From Acheta domesticus (Eukaryota; Arthropoda; Insecta; Orthoptera; Gryllidae): a stretch of 64,000 bases of DNA. The translations under genes were made by a program, and so were the position numbers. The notes below the pieces were generated by a model. It saw only the letters and a list, made by a program, of their open reading frames with translations. It did not search any database and was not told the DNA's origin. How positions within the stretch are numbered: position 1 is the first letter of the stretch; every line of letters starts with the position of its first letter. Location of the stretch: the NCBI GenBank assembly GCA_031308135.1, contig JAHLJT010000631.1, positions 225,622,819 to 225,686,818 on the forward strand. Direction: 5' to 3'. Shown here piece after piece: positions 53,916-64,000 of the stretch.

Positions 53916-55310
53916 GAGTGAGTGTGATTCACGCGCTGATGAATCCGAGAGGAGCCGATGAATGGCGTTGGAAAGGAGTGGCGATCCTTCAACTCTCCTG
54001 ACAGGCAGGAGGCGCGCTTCTATCACGACAACATTATGTAACAAAAAGTATATTTTACACAAGGTTGTAAAATGTCACAATGTTTTTACAAGCTCATTCT
54101 TTGCGGATGACCTTTTCTTTTTATACAAAACTACATTGAAGCGTCTCACTTTATAGTTCTCTTCTTTGTCCTTTAAACACGATGTCTTCACATGTCAAAT
54201 CTTTGTACTGTACAACTATCAACCTACACACATCTCTTAAATTACTTAAATTACAATATAGATTGAGTGAAATGTCACTCGAGTGATGTATAGTGCTGTG
54301 TGAGCTTCTTGCTCGCTTTGTTTGGCCAGCTGCACGGACTCCGTCCAAACATTGCGTCTATTTCTGGTGGTCGCCGTTGGCCGTAATATGTGGCGTATTT
54401 TTCTCGCTGGGCACTACCTTCGCAGTTTTTCTTGACCCTGAAAAAATAATTATTTATGTAGTCTCCAGAAAAATTCAACAAAAAAATTGATGACCTTCCA
54501 CGTGGGTCCTATTCGAAATTGTTGTTCTTACCTTTCGGGAAAAGTATTCGTAAGAGGAAGAAAACTGGTGACTCGAAGGCCAAAAACAGGAATATTGACA
54601 GTACAACTGAAATTGCAAGGTCTCCAATGTAGGAATGCAACTGTAAAACAAGAACGTACGTTAGGTTTATTTAGACATAGTCAATTATAATATTTAATAA
54701 AATTTCATAATTAGACAAATGTGAAAGAGGACGAGAAAATAATATTTTTTTTCAGTTCAATATTAAAAAAACCAAAAAAAAAAACCAACATGTTTCTACA
54801 ACCCTCTCCGCCCCTTATTCCTTGATTTATCTTTTCCAAAACGATCCATTTTTGTCACAATCAAAGCACTTGAATTTTTAACTGCTGAAATGTTCTTTAT
54901 TAAGATTAAACGTTATTTCTTGGAATTAATATTTTTTTATTGGGCAGTGCTCTTGAAGATATGAATAACAACGTAGAATATTGGAATGATATCAAGTGGT
55001 AATCTGAAACCCAAAACCGTGTTAGGATGCAAATGCTTCCCGTCCAAACTTTGTGTTAACACAAATTTAGATTCGAATATTTTCAGAAAACAACAATACA
55101 AGTTATCGATCGAAAATTTTGAACTTATTATACTAAACTGAGGCAAACTGCGACTGAAATTGTCAATTTACTCTAAAAATGAACGTTTATAATGACTATT
55201 AAAAAAGTTTGCCTTAAAGAGCGACCTCGATTACGAAGTCAAGCACAAAGGGAGCATTGACAGGAAGGTGTGCTTTCACTGTGGAATACCAGAGCAAATT
55301 TTCCGTCGCT
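53916..55310. other. Mostly AT-rich intergenic or intronic DNA
   Basis: No gene, repeat family or RNA recognised. Confidence 0.35.
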
Positions 55311-55457
55311 CTCGAGAGCGCAAGGTTTTTGCAACGGCGCGGCGCGGCGCGGCGCGGCGAGGGCGTGGGCGGCAGCGAAGCAGAGTTGCGTAGTGCCGGC
55401 GCGACGGAGTTCCCCTTTGAGCTACCGCGCGACTGGGGTGGAGGCAATGGTAGGTAG
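55310..55457 (+). promoter_or_regulatory. Second small CpG-rich block
   Basis: A (GGCGC)n-rich block followed by GGAGGCAATG|GTAGGTAG, again an ATG next to a GT donor-like sequence. It may be an alternative first exon or a regulatory island; no linked exon was found. Confidence 0.3.
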
Positions 55458-56859
55458 TTTATGGTCCGCTCCTTGACTACTAGTGACGAGTTAACATTTA
55501 CTCACTAGCATATATTTTTGCTGATGGTATTCTTGTCGTGTTGTTACAAGATTCCATCTCCTAGAAGTGGTAATATTTACTCTTTGGACGTTTATATGCG
55601 CGTAAAGACAGTGTTTTTATTATGTTTTTCTTACAGTAAGGGAATTGTCTTGAGTTCTGAGAGTAAAATTTACACACTATTACAGTATTAGGGAGCTTCG
55701 TTAAAGCTCCCTAATACGACGTATTAAATAAGCTCTTGAAAAAAATTAAGTATTACTTTAAAAGTTGGTTCAATGCTAGTAAATTAGTATTTTTGAAGCG
55801 TTTCAATGAAGTTGTTTAATGATATTGTAATTACTAATCGTCTAATTTACATTTTCTATATAAAAATTGATAACTTTTGAAATGAGCTAATTTTACTCAT
55901 CGCTAGAACAATCGATAAATTTCAACGTTAGCATCCCAGGGTTAAGACACAAATTAACTTTTGTAAACTATCAATTGCATTGTTCCACGGAAGACTTTAT
56001 GATTATTTGAGTACAATGACGGGATTGAATACTATAGAAATATTACGATTTGTCACATCTTTCAATACATACTAGATAAGCATGTTGCCTCCAGCGAGTA
56101 TTTTCATGCTAAAAAAAATATTTGTACTACGCAACTTCATAATAAAAGAACAGCATCTAACGTAACACATTTGCTTGTCTCGTTCATCTTCGGGCATTGA
56201 GTGTTACATGAAAAAATGTAGCCTGAAAAGAAATACTTGTTTAAACATTTTTGTTTCATTATTGTTCAATCGGTGTGCATTCGGTTTCATTATTGTCAAT
56301 CTGATGAATCGAATCGTAACGGTTCATATTATGTCGGGAAGATGGAACAGTAATTCATAGCACTTCACCTAGCCTTACCCTTCTCCCCGAAACACTGTTT
56401 TTCTAGAATTCATCTCGAATATTCTGAGAGAGTTCGTCTAAAAATGGTGTCAATCGATTCGTCTCGTCAAAAGGAATCGGGTGAGCTATTGATCCCATTT
56501 GTCCCTCCGAAATAATACGTGTTTTAGGTGCTTAACTCCTCCTCCTCCTCAAGACACTTTTTTCGAGAATTCTCTTATAATGTTCGCGAAGGATCCGAAA
56601 AAAATGGTAATTCCTCGTCAATAAACAGAGACGCTTGAAATAAACTTGGAATGACAACGCCTAATTTGCTCTGACCGAAGAGCAAGGAAACGGACACAGT
56701 CATAGACATGTCAGCTGCGTACTAAATATAGGCATTAAATCGTATAATAGTAAGGCTACGGTGATAAAGGGCGATATTTAGAGCTTTTTTTGGTTGTTAT
56801 AAATTTCGCCCAAAAAAAAATAATGGAGATAAACAACAGTGGTGGCAAGATGTTGGTGA
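55458..56859. other. AT-rich DNA without recognised features
   Basis: It contains a short palindrome at 55690-55720 (TTAGGGAGCTTCGTTAAAGC with its inverse, TTCGT loop). Nothing else. Confidence 0.4.
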
Positions 56860-57900
56860 AACCAGTGGTGCTTCAACAGCTTGTACTCTCTCGCATTATT
56901 ATCAGTTTTCGAAAATTCAGTGAGCTCAATGAAAATGAAATCTGTACGATTTTAAGGATATTAAGCGTCTTTTGCTCTATCCGTGAGAAAAATCAAAGAA
57001 AAAAATGGAACAGTTTTTGAGAAACTTTTTGTGCAAATTACCTTTATCTCAAGGATAAATTATGCACAACTACTCGTTTTTTGCATGAATTTATTTTAAG
57101 ATTTAATTTTTTAGAGCAGATTTATTTAAGGAAAAAATCTCTATTATCAACATTGTAGTTTTGTAATTTTCAACTTTTGCAATATTCGAAAATAATGAGT
57201 TCACCGAAAATGGGGCGTGCGACATTTTTGAACGCACTTGAAGAAAAAGGTGGGTTCGTTTTTGGTAAAAAGTAACGCAATATTACGCGAAAACAACTCT
57301 TATTTTCGAAAAACTGTGCACGTCATTATTTAAAGATCTGTCTACGCATAACAGATTTCATTAAGAAAAATATCTACCTTCAATATTGTAGTTGTAGGAT
57401 GACGCCGAAAAGAATTTGAACTATTGCAATTTTTGAAAATTCAGAAATGAGTCCGGTGTTATTTTTGAAGCGTCTTTTGCTTTATTCGCGAAAAAGAATT
57501 AAAAAGCTGGAGTTGCTTTTGAGAAAAAAAAATGAAAATGTTAGAGTCTTCGTGTTAAGTTTCCCCAATATCCAAATATTCATTTCAAACTCAAAGGGCT
57601 TCGAGTTTGGCCAGGTGGATTGGGGAACGTCAATTTTGGAGAAAATCGTCTGAACGGTTTAGGCGATAGTGTTGACCTCAGACGTACAGACCGACAGACA
57701 GTTTTGTGGTAAACCAATTTTTCGGGATGAAAGACTCACCAAACGTGAATTCTGACCACACAATGTGTTAGACGAAGTAATTTACTACAGTGAACTAGAT
57801 CTATCCACTATTTAGACATCAGAGCCCCACAATACGAGTTTTTTTTCTGACGAAAAATTGCTGCTTTCCGCTGCAGCATTGCAATACTTCTTCTTTTCTA
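56860..57900 (+). repeat. Dispersed family F, copy F
   Basis: It begins near AAACCAGTGGTGCTTCAACA and TACTCTCTCGCATTATT. It contains TTTTGGAGAAAATCGTCTGA, CGGTTTAGGCGATAGTGTTG, GACGTACAGACCGACAGACA and an end in CGCTGCAGCATTGCAATACT. It is more diverged than copies B-D and has only short GACAGA repeats. Confidence 0.65.
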
Positions 57901-58169
57901 CATAAGTACGTATTAAGGTAGGTTGTCTACATAAGGCGCTCTTGTGTAAACTAGTCTAACTTCTGTTTTGTTCAGTACAGTAAAAAAGTGACTTGTTACA
58001 TTTTCAAATTTTATTTCTTAATTTAGCAGCCATAAAATAAATTTAAATACATCATTTATCCTTTAGTTTTAAAAAAGATCATATGTTAAGGAACGTACAA
58101 TAATAAACCTTGCCATGAAAAAAAGTTATCCAACACTGAAAGGCGATTTTACCTAACACGTAAGTACGT

Positions 58170-58262
58170 ATGACTACACAATGTATTAGAGGAAGTAATA
58201 TACTAAAAGTAACAAGATTTACCCACTGTTTCGATATCAGGGCCCCACAATACGAGTTTTGT
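58170..58262 (+). repeat. Family F 3' fragment
   Basis: GACTACACAATGTATTAGAG to CAGGGCCCCACAATACGAG parallels 57757-57838 of copy F. Both ends are missing. Confidence 0.55.
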
Positions 58263-58490
58263 AAGTATATGTTAAGCGAGAGAGTAAAAGGAGGGGCAGG
58301 GCAGCGAAGGCGCGGGGCTTCACGGAGCGGTCGCAACGCCCCCGGCGGCCGCTGTCGCAACTTCGCGTCTGTTTGCGAGTTGGGGCGTGCGTTATCTCAA
58401 GGCCGCTGCCGCCACCCCGCGCGAGGGAGGTCTGTGCGTGACGCTCCGTTACGAGCCATCCAGAGGTTGCATGCGACACAACGAACCTCT
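58263..58490. other. CpG-rich block after the family F fragment
   Basis: About 200 bp of GC-rich DNA directly after the repeat fragment. It has a 121-codon open frame on the plus strand and a 107-codon one on the minus strand, neither with a recognisable domain. It could be a small CpG island. Confidence 0.3.
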
Positions 58491-60450
58491 TTGATATCGC
58501 AGGGCTTTTCGTACGAAAACGTTTTACAATATTAGTTTCATATCGTGTTGGGCAGAACAATCATGCTATTTTCAACAATATTCCATTTTCACCGTTTTAG
58601 AAGGAATACTCCGCTTGCTTGAGAACGAAGAAATGAAATTTTGGTCTTTAGTTATTTCAATATTGGAAGAAAATTGAAATTCCCATTTTGAACAATTTTT
58701 CCTCTTCTATCTCAACGCATTCAGTCTTCATAGTTTCGTATTCCTATTTTTGAAAGTTTGGTTCCTTGACAAAATTGTTAAATTGATGTAGTTGAGCAAA
58801 AATGGCAGTAAATATGGAAATCTTACGAATGTACGCATTGATACATATTGTAATAATTCAAAGATATAGGCTCTTTAACTTTTTAATTCTTACAAAAATC
58901 TGGACGAATTGATTTACTGCATCCGAAAAGCAATCCAAAAATTAATGTTACATTTATATGCATGCACTTTTTGGTAGAAAGTTTGTGAAACCACTATTGC
59001 CTTTCCTGCAATTATGAATTTTGAATTTAAATTTGCAGCGACTGCCCACGTCATCATCGATTTAAAATATTTTAAAATTGAAGCGAATATACATTGGATA
59101 AGAAAAAATATTTTAATTAAAAATGACACAAAAGCATATTTTATTACGAATTTTGCGCTCTTCTACCCAAAGCCGTTCAAAGATTTACAGCGATTCCAGA
59201 AGAGCGCGCCATATCCTTGAGGCCTCCCAACGATCAAGATGCCGTGAGACCGGGATGCCGTGCTGCTTAATTCCTCGACCAATTTTTCTCATTAGTTTGT
59301 TCGAAGCGGTTCTGGCGTATTTCGTGAAGGCCAGAGGCCTCAGGGCAGCGGTCAACGACTTGGGAAAGGGCGTTCAGGGAAGGGACACGCCACATTCGCA
59401 TAACTTACAAATTCTTGAATTTACTGCTACTACTAAGGATTTTATCTTATCCTTCGCCCCATTTCCTTCGCTCCCGTTTACATAGTTCATTTCTGTTTAT
59501 TGCTTTTGATAAGAAATGAGTTATAAACATGTTTTCTTGTCTGAATGCGAATTGTAAAAACAAAACCAGTTATAATTAAAATATTTTAATAAAACTACGA
59601 TGGGTTGTCTTTGTGTCAGATTGTAGAAAAAAATCGACTTTCTAGGTTGGGTAAAGGTTTTTTTATGATATAGTTTGTTATTGTACGTTCCCTAAATTCG
59701 AGGTTTTTTTAAAGAAAGGATAAATACAATATTGGAATTTATTTTATCTTCGGTAAATTAAGAAATCAAATTTGAAAATGAAACAAAGTCAAAAATTACT
59801 GCCAGGAGATATTTTCTTGTGAACTGTATCGAAGAAAACGGATAAGCGCCTGGTTTACACAAGCGCGACTTATGCCTAGTCACCATACCTTAATAGAATC
59901 TGTTAGAAAATTCCAACCAAATCAATCAGCTGTAACTGATTTAACTTTAACTTTCTGTGTCTCTTAAAGTCGTCGGCGTACAAGAACAGTGATACATCTA
60001 TAAAAGTATAATTTCATTTTGAGTGTAGTAAACTGTTTTAAAATATAGTCAATTTTTCCTCGCCAAAATTTCAGAAAGGTATTTTCACCATACACCCGAG
60101 ATGTAGAGAAACGCCTTTGATCACGAAATAAACTGCTCCGGTTAGATTAAAACTGCTCTCCTGAAAAATGACAATTTTTAAACATGTCACTTTTCATTTG
60201 TATTGACTTGTTAATTCTCCCTATTCCTTGAGGAATTATTATCTAGTATTCGATACGCAACAATCGTCTTCGATATTTTGTTACAGGACTAAATCACATT
60301 TTTTAAAATTTTATTAATCAGTACCCTTAAGTGCAGACAAAACTGGTGGCAGGTCATCATCCTCTAGAAATAACGTATTACTGAAAATCAAACATGCAAT
60401 CGGAGGGAATTGTAGTTTCTTTTGCAATTTTTCAAGGTTACGCATCTTTC
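58491..60450. other. AT-rich DNA without recognised features
   Basis: Nothing supported. Confidence 0.35.
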
Positions 60451-60684
60451 TCAATTTACATGATAATAATCTTTAACAATTTCATCTTGGTATCTCATTA
60501 AAACATTATTCGTGAAAGCAAAATAAAATGCGGATGAATGCTCTAGATTCGCAGTTGGAAGGGACACGCTCATCTTTGTTAGTGCAGGAGCAATCAACGT
60601 TCTCCAGTTTTCGAAGTTTGTATCGTGCTTAATTTTAAATGTTGTCTTAATTGGATCATTATCGTTCTTAACGTTCTGGATCAA
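60451..60684 (-). CDS. Unidentified small open frame, coding-like composition
   Basis: 77 codons on the minus strand starting from TTG rather than ATG, containing NFENWRTLIAPALTKMSV and HSSAFYFAFTNNVLMRY. The residue mix is more protein-like than neighbouring frames, but there is no recognised domain and no evident splice context, and a TAG lies four codons upstream. It could be an exon or relic of something unknown, or chance. Confidence 0.2.
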   Translation of the reverse strand: MIQNVKNDNDPIKTTFKIKHDTNFENWRTLIAPALTKMSVSLPTANLEHSSAFYFAFTNNVLMRYQDEIVKDYYHVN

Positions 60685-62632
60685 TAATGTTACCTAGGAA
60701 GGAGATGTTTGAATCATATTCACGACCTGTTTCTCTATTATTCCACTTCAAATCTCATCCACTTCCTCTTCAATCCACTATCGTATTGATATCATTTTTT
60801 GAGTAGGCTCTTTAGCAAATATATGCGTATTGTACTCTCTTTTTCTAGTCACTCACTTGCACCGTTAAAGAAATATGTTGTTTGCTCGTATTAGTATGCA
60901 CAAGAAGAGCGTGCGTTCGTGCCTCGCATTTATCTGTTACACTAACTTTCGGGATTAGAATAGTAGTTGATCGACTTGAACGGCGAATGACTGACTATGT
61001 AAATGGATGAGTGGCCGTTAAAAAATTAGAGTTAAAATTTTCCTTCCCGCACTTAGAAAGGCTCCGATTGCATCTAAATTGAACTTTGCAAAAAATTACA
61101 GCGGGTTTGGATAATAATAACCCGTGCCACCGAGGAATGAAAATTAAAAAGAACGATTAAAGTTGAATCAGTTGAATATCGTGATGTTCGTGATTTTTCA
61201 ATGTAACTTTCTTATTTTTGAATGTTTTACCAAGAAATTGGTATGCATCCCGTTGTGTTTGGGGTCACCGATAACGAATTCCAACTCGTAATAGTTATTT
61301 TTATACTCGTATTAAGTACAATAAATTAGAAGCTCCCAGTAAAAACGGTTACTTTTATGGCAGGTAAAGTTTCAATATTTAAGTGAGACTAAGCTTAAGT
61401 GTTCAGATAAAAGTGTGAATACAGCAAAGAAAAAAAAATCCTCTGATCACTTCAGCTACCACTGACCTTCATGTAACATAGTGATTAGTATGCTTGAATT
61501 AAAATAAAATGAATGTCTAAAACGTTTGTCTAAAACATAATACTGTCTAAAATTAGTGTATTACACACAAGCATTACATACACACTTGGTAAAAGTGATT
61601 TTATTTTGTTCTTAGAGTTTCGCCATTCGGCCCATCGACCTCTTGTTGCAACATTTCCTCCTTACGAAATAAAAGGTTCCTTTTACAACTTGTATCATAA
61701 AACAACTATTTTTTTGCATGATCGAGATTGAGAGTTATTTTTGCCGAGGCCCATGTGTTCAGACAAAAAGCAATCGATATCGTGCAAGAAACAATCAAAT
61801 TCACAAAATATAAAGATTTTTCCTGTGTTCGTAAAGAAAAATTCAGTTACGAGTAATTGCTTGTTTCATCATGCCTCTTCATGGTTATAGATAAGACCGC
61901 CATATTTGTTCATCTTCGGATGAAAAAAACTAGTGGTGCTACAACAGCACATACTTTCCCATATTATTGGAAACAGCTACGTAGGATTGAAATATTGTAT
62001 TTTCCCCCTACTAACATCTTAGCTACTTTTTTCCACAATGAAATGAGGGATTTTACATACCGTTACTCGTACGTGAATTGATTTTTCTTGAAAAAGATCT
62101 GAAAAACATGATGTCATGTGTAAAAATGAAAGGAACTTTTTCGTACTAAGATGGCGAACGGTGATGGTGTTTTGTTTCGATAACCATGAAGAGTAGCAAT
62201 GAAGCAAATAATCTCTAAACAGTAGTTGAACAACTCCGAGTGTGCTTATGTGCTGATCCTTCACTCATGGGAAGACCCGCTTCCCGTACACGAATCGAGA
62301 CCTATGATGTGTCATTCGACGCGACACCACATTCAACCTGTGAAGCGATTTCATATGATCGCAGACAAAAATGTTTATAATTCGTGAGCGAAATGATCGT
62401 TTCTTCCACGATTTCGCTTGTTTTTTTCCCTCGACCTATCGATCTCGGCAAAAAAACCTTCATCGATGATCGTGAAAGAACAACAAACGATCATTTTACG
62501 CCCTTAATATAAAAATAACTTATTTTAATTGCCGGTTATAAATCCGGAGCATGCTCAGTGGTGTGAGTGGGTGGTCGTAGGCGGGCTGATGCGCTGCGGG
62601 CATTTGAGCGTCGCGGCGCGGCGCGGCACAGC
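60685..62632. other. AT-rich DNA with a family F 5' fragment
   Basis: The only recognised item is AACTAGTGGTGCTACAACAG at 61929, with CACATACTTTCCCATATT, the first ~60 bp of family F. The last 70 bp (62560-62632) become GC-rich and were originally adjacent to the NRF-6-like exon before the hAT insertion. Confidence 0.45.
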
Positions 62633-63067
62633 TAGGGTTGCCAACTGTCCTGCATGTGGGAGGGCAGTCCTCAATTGACGTCAGTTGTCCTCTAGTCCTC
62701 CTTTGTATTTTAAATGTCCTTTTAGCAATTTTTTTAAACAGTTGTTGTCATTTTTTTATTACATGACTAACATATGCTACGTTGTATCGTTTATTGTTTA
62801 ATTTAGAATAGAAAACCTGAATATCCTTTTTCTGAATGCTGACACACGCATACTTGATATTCTCTAGCACCTGAAATAAAAAAAGAGATGCACAGACCAT
62901 CTTCATCTGCATTTTGTGAACGAATCTTTTCACTGGAATCGCAAATGGAGAGAAGAAAGAAATAGAGTTGATGTTAGTCTAAATTAAATCTTTATAAAAA
63001 TAAATTGACGATTTTTTTTTGCTTTTTGAGTGTCCTCCCTTTTACGTGAACATTGTTGGCAACCCTA
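62633..63067. mobile_element. hAT-like MITE next to the NRF-6-like exon
   Basis: 435 bp with ends TAGGGTTGCCAACTGTCC and, inverted, TAGGGTTGCCAACAATG. The flanks GGCACAGC (62625-62632) and TGCACAGC (63068-63075) form an 8-bp target duplication with one mismatch. The interior is AT-rich with GTCCTC repeats near both ends. It lies 24 bp beyond the donor of the minus-strand exon. Confidence 0.8.
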
Positions 63068-63091
63068 TGCACAGCGCAGGCGGCCACCTAC

Positions 63092-63234
63092 CAGCAGGAA
63101 CTCGTCCATCCAGATGGCGGTCCGGATGCGCGTCGTGTTGAGCAGCAGGACGATGTAGTGCGTGAGGTACACGCAGTACGAGAGGCGGCTCAGCCCGCGC
63201 AGCACGTAGCAGTTGAGCAGGCGATTCACCAGCC
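63092..63234 (-). CDS. NRF-6-like acyltransferase-3 membrane protein, one exon
   Basis: On the minus strand the acceptor CCTTGCAG precedes 143 bp: two bases plus 47 codons, LVNRLLNCYVLRG, LSRLSYCVYLTHYIVLLL, NTTRIRTAIWMDEFLL, ending at a GTAGGTGG donor. LSRLsYc.YL.H..v is the diagnostic late transmembrane motif of 'nose resistant to fluoxetine' (NRF-6) proteins, multi-pass acyltransferase-3 family members implicated in lipid or xenobiotic transport. It enters in phase 2-type and ends in phase 0. The preceding exons must lie right of the window; the short C-terminal exon expected to the left was not found. GC-rich codons resemble the MINDY exons. Confidence 0.8.
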
Positions 63235-63529
63235 CTGCAAGGGAGCCATTAGTACGACTTTTCTGTTACGACGAGTTAAAAACATGTCCAACTTTAAGAG
63301 TATTTTACATTCTTTTTGTATTGTGCTGGAGTGGATGTCAGAAAAAGGAAGTAGTGTCTATATTGGAAGTTGACTGCGAGGGGCTAGCTTTCATATTCGG
63401 CGTAAATTAAATAATTGAGATGTATGTCACTTTATTAGAAATAAAAAATATAATTTAAATTGAGCAATTATCATATCAGGCATATTTAAATGTTTTTGGA
63501 TGTTGCCTCTTTCCGGCCGGCTTATACCG
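63235..63529. other. Intron DNA of the NRF-6-like gene
   Basis: AT-rich; nothing recognised. Confidence 0.4.
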
Positions 63530-64000
63530 GTTATGGGTAGAAAGGTACCCCCACCCACCCGGAATGATTGGTTAGTGATTCCGGGCGCGTTAACCTCTAA
63601 GGTCATTGGTCCCTTAAATGCAGTGCATATATTTTAAATTGTGGGAAGTGCCCCGCCAGATGGCGAGATTCGGAGCCGGATTTACCGTCGTCTAGTGGGT
63701 TTCTCCCCAACCAGCGGGGCACCGCCCCAGCCGGGCCAAACTCTAAGCTCCCAAGTGGTCTCCCAACATGTGTAGTAGTGTAATGCATGTTAGTGTGTGT
63801 GTATAAGGGGTGAGGATAGGACAAGGAAGAGGAAGGAAAGATCGCGCGCGGTCCCTGTTCCGTTTGTTAAGGCATACTGTTCCGGCATTCGTTTGGTGTT
63901 GACAGAAGAAATCATGAATCCCCATCCGGAATGAAATCTCTGTCTGGGTTGGGGGGAGATGGATGGGTAGAGAAGTCAGCACGCGCGGCCCGTGGAGAAC
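63530..64000. repeat. GC-richer segment, probably a repeat or retroelement end
   Basis: Non-coding, with short inverted blocks (CCCGGAATGATTGG then TTCCGGGCGC; GTGGTCTCCC). It changes composition abruptly at 63530. No second copy in the window, so the class is unknown. Confidence 0.3.

Noticed and set aside
53203..54062. Several 60-175 codon frames in the CpG island
   Set aside because: High GC removes stop codons on both strands; no domain or conserved pattern.

Overview
This is an animal genomic window, most likely from an insect. Support for that: long introns, small GC-rich exons in an AT-rich background, Jockey-type, hAT and pogo/Tigger remnants, and part of an NRF-6-like acyltransferase gene. 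There is no prokaryotic gene organisation. Two host genes can be supported. (1) A MINDY-4-type deubiquitinase on the + strand is represented by its last six coding exons (3066-3306, 3965-4029, 10144-10291, 24795-25069, 39439-39600, 44936-45002). These join in one continuous frame of 318 codons plus a stop, and all five junctions agree in phase. The earlier exons, with the catalytic cysteine, lie left of the window. (2) A single minus-strand exon (63092-63234) belongs to an NRF-6 / acyltransferase-3 membrane protein whose other exons I cannot place.

Nearly everything else is repetitive. Intron 1 holds a CT-rich tract. Introns 2 to 4 are packed with mobile DNA: hAT-like fragments, short inverted-repeat elements carrying hammerhead ribozyme cores, a dispersed non-coding family (here 'family F') that in one copy contains a perfect 1.14-kb (CGGA)n array, a 3.3-kb long-inverted-repeat element, and Jockey and pogo remnants. 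Intron 4 contains a Russian-doll insertion. A ribozyme-bearing element (about 25.38-25.47 and 38.48-38.77 kb) is split by an LTR retrotransposon (25467-38479, minus strand, 549-bp LTRs, CTAG target duplication). Its 5' LTR is split by a 7.6-kb foldback element (30770-38403, 9-bp target duplication, terminal inverted repeats built from 158-bp tandem units), which itself contains a family F copy and a ~350-bp satellite.

The most interesting signal is a set of at least seven short elements (8.9, 9.5, 9.9, 24.4, 25.2, 38.5-38.7 and 40.4 kb) sharing a hammerhead ribozyme core: CUGANGA, stem II, GAAACGUH. Four are flanked by 12-14 bp target duplications and a fifth by 9 bp. Several consist of head-to-head inverted ribozyme copies. 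Two sit 27 and 21 bp upstream of the MINDY exon 3 and exon 4 acceptor sites. They resemble the hammerhead motifs known from Penelope-like retroelements and retrozymes, but no reverse transcriptase is present here. The LTR element also carries a textbook -1 frameshift signal (GGGAAAC, 8-nt spacer, 7-bp hairpin) at its gag/protease junction.

Right of 45 kb the window is mostly AT-rich intergenic DNA with a few short transposons, one strong CpG island (53.3-53.9 kb) that may be a promoter, and the NRF-6-like exon.
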